DNA from: Bacillota bacterium
GTDB taxonomy: Bacteria; Bacillota; Clostridia; Lachnospirales; Lachnospiraceae
Reading direction: 5' to 3'
Assembly: GCA_023386315.1 (NCBI GenBank)
Contig: JAEWJZ010000001.1
Span: 1-64,000, forward strand
Length of the DNA: 64,000 nucleotides
In this document: one piece after another, positions 54,557-62,317 of the stretch
Position numbering within the stretch: the stretch's first letter is position 1
Layout: each line of letters opens with the position of its first letter
Position numbers and translations under genes: made by a program
The notes under the pieces: generated by a model
The model's input: only the letters and a program-made list of their open reading frames with translations
What the model was told of the DNA's origin: nothing
The model's database searches: none

Positions 54557-55288
54557 ATGAAGACAAAGGTTTGGGCTCACAGGGGAGCTTGTGCATATGC
54601 GCCGGAAAACACACTGGAAGCATTTGAACTGGCAATAAGACAGCATGCAGACGGAGTGGAGCTGGATGTGCAGCTGACAAAAGACGGAAAACTGGCAGTG
54701 ATCCATGATGAAACAATTGACCGTACCTGCAATGGTACCGGCAATGTAAAGGATTTTACCATGGATGAACTAAAACAGTTTTCGTGTAGTAAAACACACC
54801 CGGAATATTCAGCTGCTGTCATACCAGAGTTAAAAGAAGTTCTTAAGCTGTTAAAACCCACTGATTTAACTGTTAATATCGAACTGAAAACCGGTATATA
54901 CCGGTATAAGGGAATCGAAGAAAAAGTTTTAAAGCTGGTTAAAAAAATGGAGATGGAGGAGAGGGTGATCTATTCCTCTTTCCATCATCCCAGCATAATA
55001 AAAATCAAAAAGCTGGATCCGAAAGCAAAAACCGGGATTTTATATTCTGACGGCTGGATTCATGTAGTCACTTATGCAAGGATGATCGGGGCGGATGCCC
55101 TTCATCCATCTGTAAACAATCTGCGGTCCGAAAAACTGATCAGGGAATCCAAAAAGAGTAAGATTCCTTTACATGTATGGACTGTAAATGATGAAGTTTT
55201 TATGGAATACTTAGCAGGGAAGGGGATTGGAGCCATAATTACCAATTATCCTGACGTTGCAAGAAGAGTAGTAGATGAGAAAGGATAA
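54557..55288 (+). CDS. Glycerophosphodiester phosphodiesterase
   Basis: A 243-residue GDPD family TIM-barrel enzyme that hydrolyses glycerophosphodiesters to sn-glycerol-3-phosphate and an alcohol. Catalytic motifs AHRGACAYAPENTLEAFELA (His and Arg), DGVELDVQLTKDGKLAVIHDETIDRTCNG (metal ligands and second His) and NIELKT are present. No signal peptide is seen, so it is cytosolic like UgpQ. It follows the importer after 25 bases, which supports phosphodiester or glycerol-phosphate uptake. Confidence 0.93.
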   Translation: MKTKVWAHRGACAYAPENTLEAFELAIRQHADGVELDVQLTKDGKLAVIHDETIDRTCNGTGNVKDFTMDELKQFSCSKTHPEYSAAVIPELKEVLKLLKPTDLTVNIELKTGIYRYKGIEEKVLKLVKKMEMEERVIYSSFHHPSIIKIKKLDPKAKTGILYSDGWIHVVTYARMIGADALHPSVNNLRSEKLIRESKKSKIPLHVWTVNDEVFMEYLAGKGIGAIITNYPDVARRVVDEKG

Positions 55289-55294
55289 AAATAT

Positions 55295-56155
55295 ATGATT
55301 CGATTAGTAGCCTCCGATATGGATGGAACACTTTTAAACCGTTATGGAAAAATATCTTTAAAAAACCAGGCTGCTGTTCACGCTCTGAACAGGAGAAATA
55401 TTGATTTTGTTGTATGTACAGGACGCAATTATGCAGATGCTTATGCTCCTTTAAAAGAGGCGGGCATATCCTGTGATATCATCTGTATGAATGGCGCAGC
55501 TGTTTTTAACACCAAAGGGGAGCAAATCCGCAAGCAGACACTGTTAAAAAGTCAGATTAGCCGTATTCTGGCCATCTGCCGGCCGTTCTCTGTGCTTTAT
55601 GATTTTATGACTGATGAAGGAAGCTATACAACATCAAGTCTGGAAGAATTTAAGGAAAGCTTTGAAAATAAAATTTTCCTTTCCATGGTTTCCGAAGAAC
55701 ATACCTTTGAAACCATTGTGAAACGCTTTCAGTTTATATCGGAAGAGCATCTGCTTTATTCTGAAACCGACATTTACAAAATGTCAGTCGTACATGAAGA
55801 CCCTAAAGTTCTGGCACATATCCGTTCCTGCCTGGAAAAAGAAGAAGGAATATCCATTGCTTCCTCTGCCTCTACCAATCTTGAATTGACACATTTTAAC
55901 GCCCAAAAAGGAAATGCACTGCTTGAATATGCTATAAATACAAAAATTCATCCCAGAGAGATCCTCGCCATGGGAGACAGTGAGAATGATTTATCCATGC
56001 TTATTCTGCCGTTGGGCTATACGGTCGCTATGGATAATGGATCAGAGAAAATAAAGAAAAGTGCCCGGCTGGTCACCAGATCCAATGAAGAGGATGGGGT
56101 AGCGGCAGCCATTGAAACCCTGGTCTTGTCAGATGCAGCCTTAGCAACCGGTTAA
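55295..56155 (+). CDS. Cof-type HAD-IIB family phosphatase
   Basis: A 286-residue HAD superfamily hydrolase. Motif I is SDMDGTLLNRYGKIS at the start (Asp nucleophile), motif II VVCTGRNYADA, and motif IV AMGDSENDLSMLILPLGYTVAMDNG at the C-terminus; the IIB cap lies between. It probably dephosphorylates a sugar phosphate; the substrate is not predictable. It is separated from the GDPD gene by six bases and ends the importer operon. Confidence 0.9.
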   Translation: MIRLVASDMDGTLLNRYGKISLKNQAAVHALNRRNIDFVVCTGRNYADAYAPLKEAGISCDIICMNGAAVFNTKGEQIRKQTLLKSQISRILAICRPFSVLYDFMTDEGSYTTSSLEEFKESFENKIFLSMVSEEHTFETIVKRFQFISEEHLLYSETDIYKMSVVHEDPKVLAHIRSCLEKEEGISIASSASTNLELTHFNAQKGNALLEYAINTKIHPREILAMGDSENDLSMLILPLGYTVAMDNGSEKIKKSARLVTRSNEEDGVAAAIETLVLSDAALATG

Positions 56156-56219
56156 AAATCTGCGCCTGATAATATATCTTATGAAATTATGAAAGCATGT
56201 AAATGTATAACCGTCTGAA

Positions 56220-56255
56220 TTCATATCTGAGTTCATATCTGATATCATACCTGAA
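56220..56255. repeat. Three tandem 12-base repeats
   Basis: TTCATATCTGAG, TTCATATCTGAT and ATCATACCTGAA follow each other directly (56220-56231, 56232-56243, 56244-56255). They lie after the HAD gene and about 180 bases before the LCP gene. They may be a binding array or a chance slippage product. Confidence 0.6.
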
Positions 56256-56347
56256 TCCTCATTCCATTCATCGTTCATCTATTTCTTTTTTTCTGAACAA
56301 TTGGATCCTTTCCCTATTTCAGTTTTTGATTGACTGAGAAAATTAAG

Positions 56348-56377
56348 AGAAAAGCAAGAAATAGCAGTTGCTTTTCT
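56348..56377. terminator. Hairpin upstream of the LCP gene
   Basis: AGAAAAGCAA (56348-56357) pairs perfectly with TTGCTTTTCT (56368-56377) around a 10-base loop. The right arm is T-rich but no T run follows, so it is only a weak terminator candidate. It could equally be a regulatory structure. Confidence 0.4.
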
Positions 56378-56432
56378 GATAAAATATGTGGGGTTGTCTA
56401 AGACGACATGGGAAAGGATTGAGGATAGAGTC

Positions 56433-57944
56433 ATGGATAATGAGGATGAATTGGACCGTATGCGGGCTCGAAAAAAAAGAAGCGATAACAGCAGAATGCG
56501 GGAGAAGCCCAAACAACATTCAACTGAAAGAAATAGTCAGGCACAGGATCATATACAAGCTTCACATGGTGACAGAACGTATTACAGTACGGGTGACGGA
56601 AGAAATCCCCGCGTCAGATACAGCGGTCAACAGACTGGTATGAACCATAAGAAAAAGAGACATCATAAGAAACATAAAATCATTGCTAAGCTGGTTATCA
56701 TTGCTGCGTTGCTGATTGCAGGGCTGCTTCTTTTTAATCAGCGGACCCATCAGAAAGGCTATTGGACCATTGCTGTCTTCGGTGTGGATTCCAGAGATGG
56801 TAACTTAGAAAAGGGTGCGCTATCAGATGTGGTTATGCTATGCAATATTAACAAGGAGACTGGTGAGATTAAGCTGGCATCCGTCTTCCGTGATACTTAT
56901 TTAAAGATAAACAGTAAGGGAACCTATCATAAAATAAACGAAGCTTACTTTAAGGGCGGGCACAAACAGGCGTTAGAAGCCCTGAACGAAAATCTGGATT
57001 TGAATATCGATGATTATGCAACCTTTAACTGGAAGTCTGTTGCAGATGCCATTAATATACTGGGTGGAATCGATCTGGAAATCACAGAACCGGAATTTGC
57101 ATACATAAATGGTTTCATCACGGAAACAGTGAATTCCACCGGAGTTGGTTCTCATCAGCTGAAGCATGCAGGAATGAATCACTTAGATGGTGTACAGGCA
57201 GTTGCTTATGCAAGACTGCGTTTGATGGATACCGATTTTAACCGTACCGAGCGACAGAGAAAAGTTGTAAATCTTGCGATGGAAAAAGCTAAGAATGCAG
57301 ATTTTGCCACAAGAAAAACCCTGATAACGGCTATTTTCCCGCAGATTTCCACCAGTGTCGGCATGAATGATGTTCTGGCTGTTGGAAAAGGCATCAGCAA
57401 ATATCACATCGGTGAAACCATCGGGTTCCCATTTTCACGCACTACCATGAAGATTGGGAAAATGGACTGTGTAATACCAACCACACTGGAGAGCAATGTA
57501 GTGCAGCTGCACCAGTTTCTATATGGCCAGGAGAATTATGCTCCATCTTCTGCAGTAAAGAAGATCAGTGCATCTATTTCAGAAGAAAGCGGTATTACAG
57601 AACCAGGTAAGAACGCTCCTTCCGGAGGTGGCTCCAGCAGTAAAAAGAAGAAGAAACAATCTTCTGATGCTCCCGCAGAGACAACTCAGGCACCGACAGA
57701 GGCTGTTGTTGAAACAACAGAAGAGACCAAAGAGACAGTTAAGGAAACAACAGTACCTGAAACGAAAGAGCAGGAGAGTGGAAAAGCCCCTACCAATGAA
57801 GACGGAAGTCTGATTGGACCTGGAGCAAAAGTTCCGGATACAAAAGAAGATACAACAGAAACGAAGAAATCAGTCAGCTCTGACAAAACCTCAGCTGAAG
57901 AAGTTTCCAGTGAGCCAGAAACAAACGCAGGTCCAGGTGTATAA
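56433..57944 (+). CDS. LytR-CpsA-Psr family cell-wall ligase
   Basis: A 503-residue membrane protein. It has a long basic cytoplasmic tail (about 85 residues, Lys/His/Arg-rich), one transmembrane helix (IIAKLVIIAALLIAGLLLF), then the LCP domain: AVFGVDSRDGNLEKGALSDVVMLCNINKETGEI, VFRDTYLKI, HKINEAYFKGG and AVAYARLRLMDTDFNRTERQRKV. The last 140 residues are a low-complexity Ser/Thr/Glu/Lys tail. LCP proteins attach teichoic acids or polysaccharides to peptidoglycan. ATG 56433 is chosen; GTG 56388 is an in-frame alternative with no good ribosome binding site. Confidence 0.9.
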   Translation: MDNEDELDRMRARKKRSDNSRMREKPKQHSTERNSQAQDHIQASHGDRTYYSTGDGRNPRVRYSGQQTGMNHKKKRHHKKHKIIAKLVIIAALLIAGLLLFNQRTHQKGYWTIAVFGVDSRDGNLEKGALSDVVMLCNINKETGEIKLASVFRDTYLKINSKGTYHKINEAYFKGGHKQALEALNENLDLNIDDYATFNWKSVADAINILGGIDLEITEPEFAYINGFITETVNSTGVGSHQLKHAGMNHLDGVQAVAYARLRLMDTDFNRTERQRKVVNLAMEKAKNADFATRKTLITAIFPQISTSVGMNDVLAVGKGISKYHIGETIGFPFSRTTMKIGKMDCVIPTTLESNVVQLHQFLYGQENYAPSSAVKKISASISEESGITEPGKNAPSGGGSSSKKKKKQSSDAPAETTQAPTEAVVETTEETKETVKETTVPETKEQESGKAPTNEDGSLIGPGAKVPDTKEDTTETKKSVSSDKTSAEEVSSEPETNAGPGV

Positions 57945-57984
57945 ATTTATTTAATTTAAGAGAATATATTATTTAAAATGACAA

Positions 57985-58022
57985 AACACTAAAATGCCAA
58001 AATAAAATGGTATTTTAGTGTT
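57985..58022. terminator. Long hairpin after the LCP gene
   Basis: AACACTAAAATGCC pairs with GGTATTTTAGTGTT (14 base pairs, one G-U) over a 10-base A-rich loop. It lacks a T tract, but it stands right after the LCP gene and may terminate or stabilise its transcript. Confidence 0.5.
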
Positions 58023-58029
58023 AAGTTAT

Positions 58030-58078
58030 ATAAGCGACATAGAATATTTCTATATTTATGGAAATCTATGTCGCTTAT
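58030..58078. repeat. Second long hairpin after the LCP gene
   Basis: ATAAGCGACATAG (58030-58042) pairs exactly with CTATGTCGCTTAT (58066-58078), and an inner ATTTC/GAAAT stem continues it. It follows the first hairpin after seven bases. The rest of the region to 58234 is AT-rich and shows no gene. Confidence 0.6.
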
Positions 58079-58234
58079 TGATTAGATAACGGAAATTATT
58101 GATAAATCTTTTAAAGTGATAAATGGAACATTTCAACATTTTATTGAGTAATATATAGTAACCTCCAGTCTGTAGACAGCTATTATTATTCTGTGTATGC
58201 AGAGAAAGTTAAATATTGAAAGGAGTTTATTTGT

Positions 58235-58723
58235 ATGAGTTTATTATCTCCAAGTCATTTTCATTATGATAATGAACTTTGTAAGCAAAGCTCAGTTACT
58301 TTAAAATGTGTATCAACTGGAACAGTGACAATACCAGTAGGTGCTTCCAATACACAAATTACTATTATAAACCTGCCATTAAATATTTCTGCTTTATGCA
58401 ATCAAATAATTAAGATTGAATTTGCATGTAATATAACTCTTATAGAGCCACAAACTGATTCTATACTTTTAATGTTTCAGATTAGCAGGCATTGTAGTAA
58501 TATGATTCAAAATATCCCTGTTGGACAACGGTGGATTTTTTCAAATATTTCAAATTTTGTAAGTGCCGGAACATTTTCATTCTTTGTATGTGATAGTGAT
58601 TTTAATACAGAAGAGTGTTGCACATATACAGTAGATGTAACTCCTTTAGTTACCACTTCAGGAGCTATTATTTCAAACTCAATTCTGTCTGCAACAACGG
58701 TTAGCAATGTACAATGTAGTTGA
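58235..58723 (+). CDS. DUF4489-like protein of unknown function
   Basis: A 162-residue, Cys- and Thr-rich protein without signal peptide or membrane segment. It resembles DUF4489 proteins of Clostridia: NQIIKIEFACNITL, then MFQISRHCSNMIQNIPVGQRWIF, SFFVCDSDFNTEECCTYTVDV and a terminal segment after SGAIISNSILSATTV. Eight cysteines are visible. Such proteins are uncharacterised and may be spore or surface components (guess). ATG 58235 follows AAAGGAG. Codon usage is clearly more AT-rich than in the genes to the left. Confidence 0.65.
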   Translation: MSLLSPSHFHYDNELCKQSSVTLKCVSTGTVTIPVGASNTQITIINLPLNISALCNQIIKIEFACNITLIEPQTDSILLMFQISRHCSNMIQNIPVGQRWIFSNISNFVSAGTFSFFVCDSDFNTEECCTYTVDVTPLVTTSGAIISNSILSATTVSNVQCS

Positions 58724-58829
58724 AAATGCCAGGGAGGATATCCAGAGCAGCAGTTACAATAATTTAATAAGCAGCAATAAAGTTCTGCATATATTTTCCT
58801 CCCGGATTTAAAAATTTATTATAAATCAT

Positions 58830-59234
58830 TCATTTTAATACCAATAGTTTCTTGATATCATCAAGATGTTCTTTGGTTGTTGCTCGATAATGTATCCAGC
58901 CTCCGTTACCGCAGGGATATCTCGCGTCTATTTGTTCCTGCGTATATTCTAAAAGGAAAGGATACGCTTTTTGAAATGAAGCATCGGGTAATCTGAGCAT
59001 AATATTAAGAGCATCACGTTCAGCGAAAATATCACAAAGAAGCTTTTTCTTTCTGCGGTAAGTAATGCACCATCCGTAGCTATTTCCGTAAGGAAAGCGT
59101 ATCTCGCTTTGAGCGCATATTTCCTCGTCCATAAACCGATCCAGATCAGAAAATAGCATTCCACTCGTGCCACACCATTCGACCAATTGAGAGAAATCGG
59201 GGCGAATTGATTTGTCAAGCATTCTTTCATACAT
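58830..59234 (-). CDS. DUF3788-like protein
   Basis: A 134-residue soluble protein with MYERMLDKSIRPDFSQLVEWCG at the start, a central GWCITYRRKKKLLCDIFAERDALNIMLRLPD block and a C-terminal YPCGNGGWIHYRATTKEHLDDIKKLL block. This fits the DUF3788 family of small proteins, of unknown function. ATG at 59234 follows GGAGGTAAG on the minus strand; an in-frame ATG at 59252 overlaps that site. It lies downstream of the Rrf2 gene in the same direction and could be co-transcribed with it. Confidence 0.7.
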   Translation of the reverse strand: MYERMLDKSIRPDFSQLVEWCGTSGMLFSDLDRFMDEEICAQSEIRFPYGNSYGWCITYRRKKKLLCDIFAERDALNIMLRLPDASFQKAYPFLLEYTQEQIDARYPCGNGGWIHYRATTKEHLDDIKKLLVLK

Positions 59235-59279
59235 AGTCTTACCTCCATTCAAAATTCCTCAATATTATTTATATAGAAG

Positions 59280-59738
59280 CTAATCAGGTTTAACTACATC
59301 TAGCCAATCAGGTCTTTTCTCTTTCACATCTTGAATCAAATCAATAAGCATTTCTTTTTTCATTGCCTGTGCGATTGCATCGCCAATGCGCCCATAAGGC
59401 TCTTCCAACACACTTTGAATGATAGAACCAACAGGACAATCAGGATGAGAATTAGTATGGATTGCAATGATATCCTTAGGTTCATCTGCATCTGTAGCTT
59501 CGAAAATATCGTAAATGGAAATGGAATCAAGTGGTTTGGCTAGTTGTGTCCCACCCACTCCACGAGTGATGCTAATAAGACCAGCGTTCTGCAAGTCACT
59601 AAGCAGATTTCTGGTTATGACAGGATTAGTACCAGTACTTCTTGAAATTATTGCACCCGTTAGTTTGCATTTATCTCCATAGAGTGCCACTAATATCATA
59701 ATATGGGTACCAATAGAAGTTTTTGAACTTATACGCAT
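59280..59738 (-). CDS. Rrf2 family transcriptional regulator (YwnA-like)
   Basis: A 152-residue winged-helix regulator. The N-terminal helix-turn-helix spans SIGTHIMILVALYGDKCKLTGAIISRSTGTNPVITRNLL in two overlapping helices, then the GLISITRGVGGTQLAKPLDSISIYDIF wing and helix typical of Rrf2. It has only two cysteines (24 and 101), so it is not the three-Cys Fe-S type; Cys101 in HPDCPVG could sense thiol stress as in related YwnA-like proteins (inference). It is divergent from the flavin oxidoreductase gene and probably controls it. Confidence 0.86.
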   Translation of the reverse strand: MRISSKTSIGTHIMILVALYGDKCKLTGAIISRSTGTNPVITRNLLSDLQNAGLISITRGVGGTQLAKPLDSISIYDIFEATDADEPKDIIAIHTNSHPDCPVGSIIQSVLEEPYGRIGDAIAQAMKKEMLIDLIQDVKEKRPDWLDVVKPD

Positions 59739-59888
59739 ATATATCCCCTTTTCAACTACTATTGCATGTTTTACGTAGTATGTTTACATTTATACGAATA
59801 ATTGCTTGATGTAATATTTGACATTATAACGGATTTGTGATATATCTTCAATATAATATTTAAAATTACAACGAAGAGGAGATTGAAA
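59739..59888. promoter_or_regulatory. Divergent control region of Rrf2 and flavin reductase genes
   Basis: A good plus-strand promoter for the reductase is TTGACA (59818-59823), a 17-base spacer and TATATC (59841-59846). Between the two genes there is also a TTACAT/ATGTAA inverted pair spaced by about 20 bases (about 59784-59814). Rrf2 proteins often bind such AT-rich dyads, so an operator here is plausible but not proven. Confidence 0.5.
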
Positions 59889-60959
59889 ATGACGTCAATT
59901 AAAGTTTTTTCAGAGATACAATATGGAAAGATGGGTGTAAAAAACCGTTTAGTACGGAGTGCTACATTGGAATTAGCGACAATGCCAGATGGAGAATTAA
60001 CAGAAGAATATTTAGCCATTCACCAAACCTTGGCAAGAGGTGGAGTTGGTATGATAATTACTGGAATTACTGGAATTTCAAAAGAGGGTAGAATTATGCC
60101 TGCAATGCCATATACGATGCATCCTGATTATGAGAAAATGTTACTTCGTGATGTAAAAAACATTGAAAAGGAGAATGCAAAACTCATTGTTCAACTTTGT
60201 TCCTGTGGATTACTTTCCAATCCGTCATGCGGTAAAGTACTTGCTCCTTCTACTGCAGGTGAGGCAAAAGAAATGAGTTTATGGGAGATCGATGACTTAA
60301 TAGAGAAGTATGTTGAGGCTGCTAAAGTATGTGAACGTGCAGGTGCTCATGGTATTCAGATTCATGCAGCACATGGATTTTTGCTCAGTCAATTTTTAAG
60401 CCCACATTTTAATCATCGAGAGGATGAATATGGTGGAAGTATCGAGAATCGTTCTCGTATTTTGCACCAGATTGTTACTGCCGTAAAGAATGCAGTATCT
60501 CCATCGTTCGCTGTTCTGGTTAAGTTGAACAGGAGTGATGAACTAGAAGATGGTTTGTGTTTGGAAGATGCGATTGAGGTAGCAAAAATGCTTGAAGATA
60601 GTGGCGTTGATGGTATTGAAATCAGTTGTGGTTTGATTGGACATAAAGCAGGGGCACCGAACCGTCCAATATCAACTATGGAAGAGGAAGGATACAATTT
60701 TGAGGCTGCAAGTCGTATTGCAGAAATGATAAATGTTCCAATCTTTGTGGTAGGAGGATTCAGAAGATTCTCTGATATTGAATCACGTTTACAAAATTCC
60801 ATGGTAGCCGGAATATCATTGTGCAGACCGTTAGTTTGTGAACCAGATCTACCAAAGAAATGGATTGATGATAGGACATATCAACCGAAGTGCAAGTCAT
60901 GTAATCAGTGTTTCTTGTCCAATCCACTACAGTGTAGGAGGCGATATGGTAAGAATTAA
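59889..60959 (+). CDS. NADH:flavin oxidoreductase (old yellow enzyme family)
   Basis: A 356-residue FMN-dependent TIM-barrel protein. Visible motifs: KNRLVRSATLE near the start, the substrate-binding HGIQIHAAHGFLLSQFLSP followed by NHREDEYGGSIENRSR, and VDGIEISCGL. It ends with a short Cys cluster CKSCNQCFLSNPLQC, which could be the remains of the iron-sulfur region of longer family members that continue with a flavodoxin/NADH domain. That extension is absent. ATG 59889 follows GAGGAG. Its role may be reducing electrophiles or alkenals (inference). Confidence 0.88.
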   Translation: MTSIKVFSEIQYGKMGVKNRLVRSATLELATMPDGELTEEYLAIHQTLARGGVGMIITGITGISKEGRIMPAMPYTMHPDYEKMLLRDVKNIEKENAKLIVQLCSCGLLSNPSCGKVLAPSTAGEAKEMSLWEIDDLIEKYVEAAKVCERAGAHGIQIHAAHGFLLSQFLSPHFNHREDEYGGSIENRSRILHQIVTAVKNAVSPSFAVLVKLNRSDELEDGLCLEDAIEVAKMLEDSGVDGIEISCGLIGHKAGAPNRPISTMEEEGYNFEAASRIAEMINVPIFVVGGFRRFSDIESRLQNSMVAGISLCRPLVCEPDLPKKWIDDRTYQPKCKSCNQCFLSNPLQCRRRYGKN

Positions 60960-61032
60960 TTTAGATTTAAAGGAAATTAATAGTTGAAAGTGGCAAAAGA
61001 AAGCGATATTATCAGATAACATGGAGGTACAT

Positions 61033-61554
61033 ATGAAAGACATTAATGAAAAATCTGATTTTATAATATTAAGAAATACTAAGGAAAATGATTTAGATTT
61101 TGTAGTTGATTCCGAACATCAGCCTGACAATGCTCAATATGTTGGCCAATGGACAAAAGAGCAACATAGAGTTTCATTATATCAAGAAGATATTTTACAT
61201 TTAATAGTTGAAGAAAAATCTACAAATAAGCCTGTTGGATATGTGATTTTAGCAGGTATCACAAATCCAAATCAAAGCATCGAATTTAGAAGAGTTGTAA
61301 TATCTAATAAAGGTAAAGGGTTAGGAAGAGAAACGCTAAAATTAGTTAAGAAGGTTGCTTTTGAACAGTTAAATGCACATAGATTATGGCTTGATGTTAG
61401 ATATAAAAATCAAAGGGCACAAAATCTTTATACATCAGAAGGGTTTGTTGAAGAGGGTAAATTAAGAGACTGTATTTTATATAATGAAAACTATGAATCT
61501 CTAATAGTTATGTCAATTCTAAAAAATGAATTTATTAATAAACTCAATTCATAA
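61033..61554 (+). CDS. GNAT family N-acetyltransferase
   Basis: A 173-residue acetyltransferase. The acetyl-CoA pyrophosphate-binding motif is in VVISNKGKGLGRETLKLVKK (Q/RxxGxG/A-like), followed by HRLWLDVRYKNQRAQNLYTSEGFVEEGKLRDC, the usual motif B. Its substrate is unknown; the pattern resembles ribosomal-protein or small-molecule acetyltransferases. ATG 61033 is preferred because the GGAGGT just upstream is its ribosome binding site; the ATG at 61021 overlaps that site. It is AT-rich like its neighbours. Confidence 0.85.
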   Translation: MKDINEKSDFIILRNTKENDLDFVVDSEHQPDNAQYVGQWTKEQHRVSLYQEDILHLIVEEKSTNKPVGYVILAGITNPNQSIEFRRVVISNKGKGLGRETLKLVKKVAFEQLNAHRLWLDVRYKNQRAQNLYTSEGFVEEGKLRDCILYNENYESLIVMSILKNEFINKLNS

Positions 61555-61569
61555 TTTTCTGATATTTAG

Positions 61570-61598
61570 TATTATAGGTAGACAATCCTCCTATAATA
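61570..61598. terminator. Hairpin after the GNAT gene
   Basis: TATTATAGG pairs perfectly with CCTATAATA (nine base pairs) over an 11-base loop, 16 bases after the GNAT stop. No T run follows, so termination is likely but not certain. Confidence 0.5.
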
Positions 61599-61620
61599 AT
61601 CAGTCCGGGTCAATAAGTTC

Positions 61621-61639
61621 GCCGCCCGATTAGGGCGGC
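61621..61639. repeat. GC-rich hairpin between GNAT and the thi operon
   Basis: GCCGCCC and GGGCGGC form a seven-base perfect stem over GATTA. It lies about 50 bases beyond the tenI stop codon on the minus strand and could end the thiG-thiH-tenI transcript, although no clear T tract follows. Confidence 0.5.
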
Positions 61640-61690
61640 GGAGAGAAGAACGCAAACAAAAATTGGTAGTGATTGACGTCACGGTCAGTT

Positions 61691-62317
61691 TCAACATGGC
61701 TTCTGATCCTCCATTTCTTCAAAGCTCATCAAAAACGACTTTACATCATCGCATGTCATAAGCCCACTCATGATACAGGCTCCTTTGGCTCCTGCTTTTC
61801 TGACAGAACGGGCATTATTACATTCAATCCCTCCGATCGCGTAAACTGGTACAGATACACTTTTACAGATACACTCCAGGAAGCGGATACCCCGCCCGGG
61901 TAATCCCTTCTTGCAGTCGGTTGCAAAAATATGCCCGGCGATAATATAGGTACAGCCAAGTCTCTCAGCTTCCTTGGCCTCCTCTGCCGAATGACAGGAT
62001 ACACCAATTATTTTAAAGTGGCTCTTCTGTACATCGGTCATTTCCCTCATTTCCGGAAGCGGAAGGTGTATCGCCTCCGCATTCAGCTCTATGGCAGTAT
62101 CAACAAAACTATGAAGTACACATGGAATCTGGTGCTTTGTACAAATTTGAATGACCTGCTTTGCAAGCTTCCTGTATTGTACCTCTGATAAGTCCTTTTC
62201 CCGGAGGATGATACCGGCAGGATGGCTGAGAGCAATTTTTTCTATTCGATGCAAAAAATCTTCTTTACACAAAATCCGGCTGGTAACACAATAAATATTA
62301 AACATAGAGATAATCAT
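61691..62317 (-). CDS. tenI: Thiazole tautomerase TenI-like protein
   Basis: A 208-residue TIM-barrel protein of the ThiE/TenI family. The segment IIAGHIFATDCKKGLPGRG closely resembles TenI of Bacillus (GHVFETDCKKGL), rather than the corresponding P-loop motif of thiamine phosphate synthase ThiE. YAIGGIECNNARSVRKAGAKGACIMSGL follows. TenI isomerises the thiazole tautomer produced by ThiG into its aromatic form before ThiE. Other members are labelled thiamine phosphate synthase, so that alternative remains. It overlaps thiH by 20 bases, consistent with coupled translation. Confidence 0.78.
   Translation of the reverse strand: MIISMFNIYCVTSRILCKEDFLHRIEKIALSHPAGIILREKDLSEVQYRKLAKQVIQICTKHQIPCVLHSFVDTAIELNAEAIHLPLPEMREMTDVQKSHFKIIGVSCHSAEEAKEAERLGCTYIIAGHIFATDCKKGLPGRGIRFLECICKSVSVPVYAIGGIECNNARSVRKAGAKGACIMSGLMTCDDVKSFLMSFEEMEDQKPC

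Larger units (their letters stand above)
56156..56432. other. Intergenic region before the LCP gene
   Basis: About 275 bases without a gene. It holds three near-identical 12-base direct repeats (56220-56255) and a hairpin with a 10-base stem (56348-56377). A GATAAAAT -10-like box follows at about 56378-56385, but no well-spaced -35 box was found. Confidence 0.5.

Noticed and set aside
57945..58234. Insertion sequence or MITE made of the two hairpins
   Set aside because: The two stems have unrelated sequences, no flanking target duplications were seen and there is no transposase gene.
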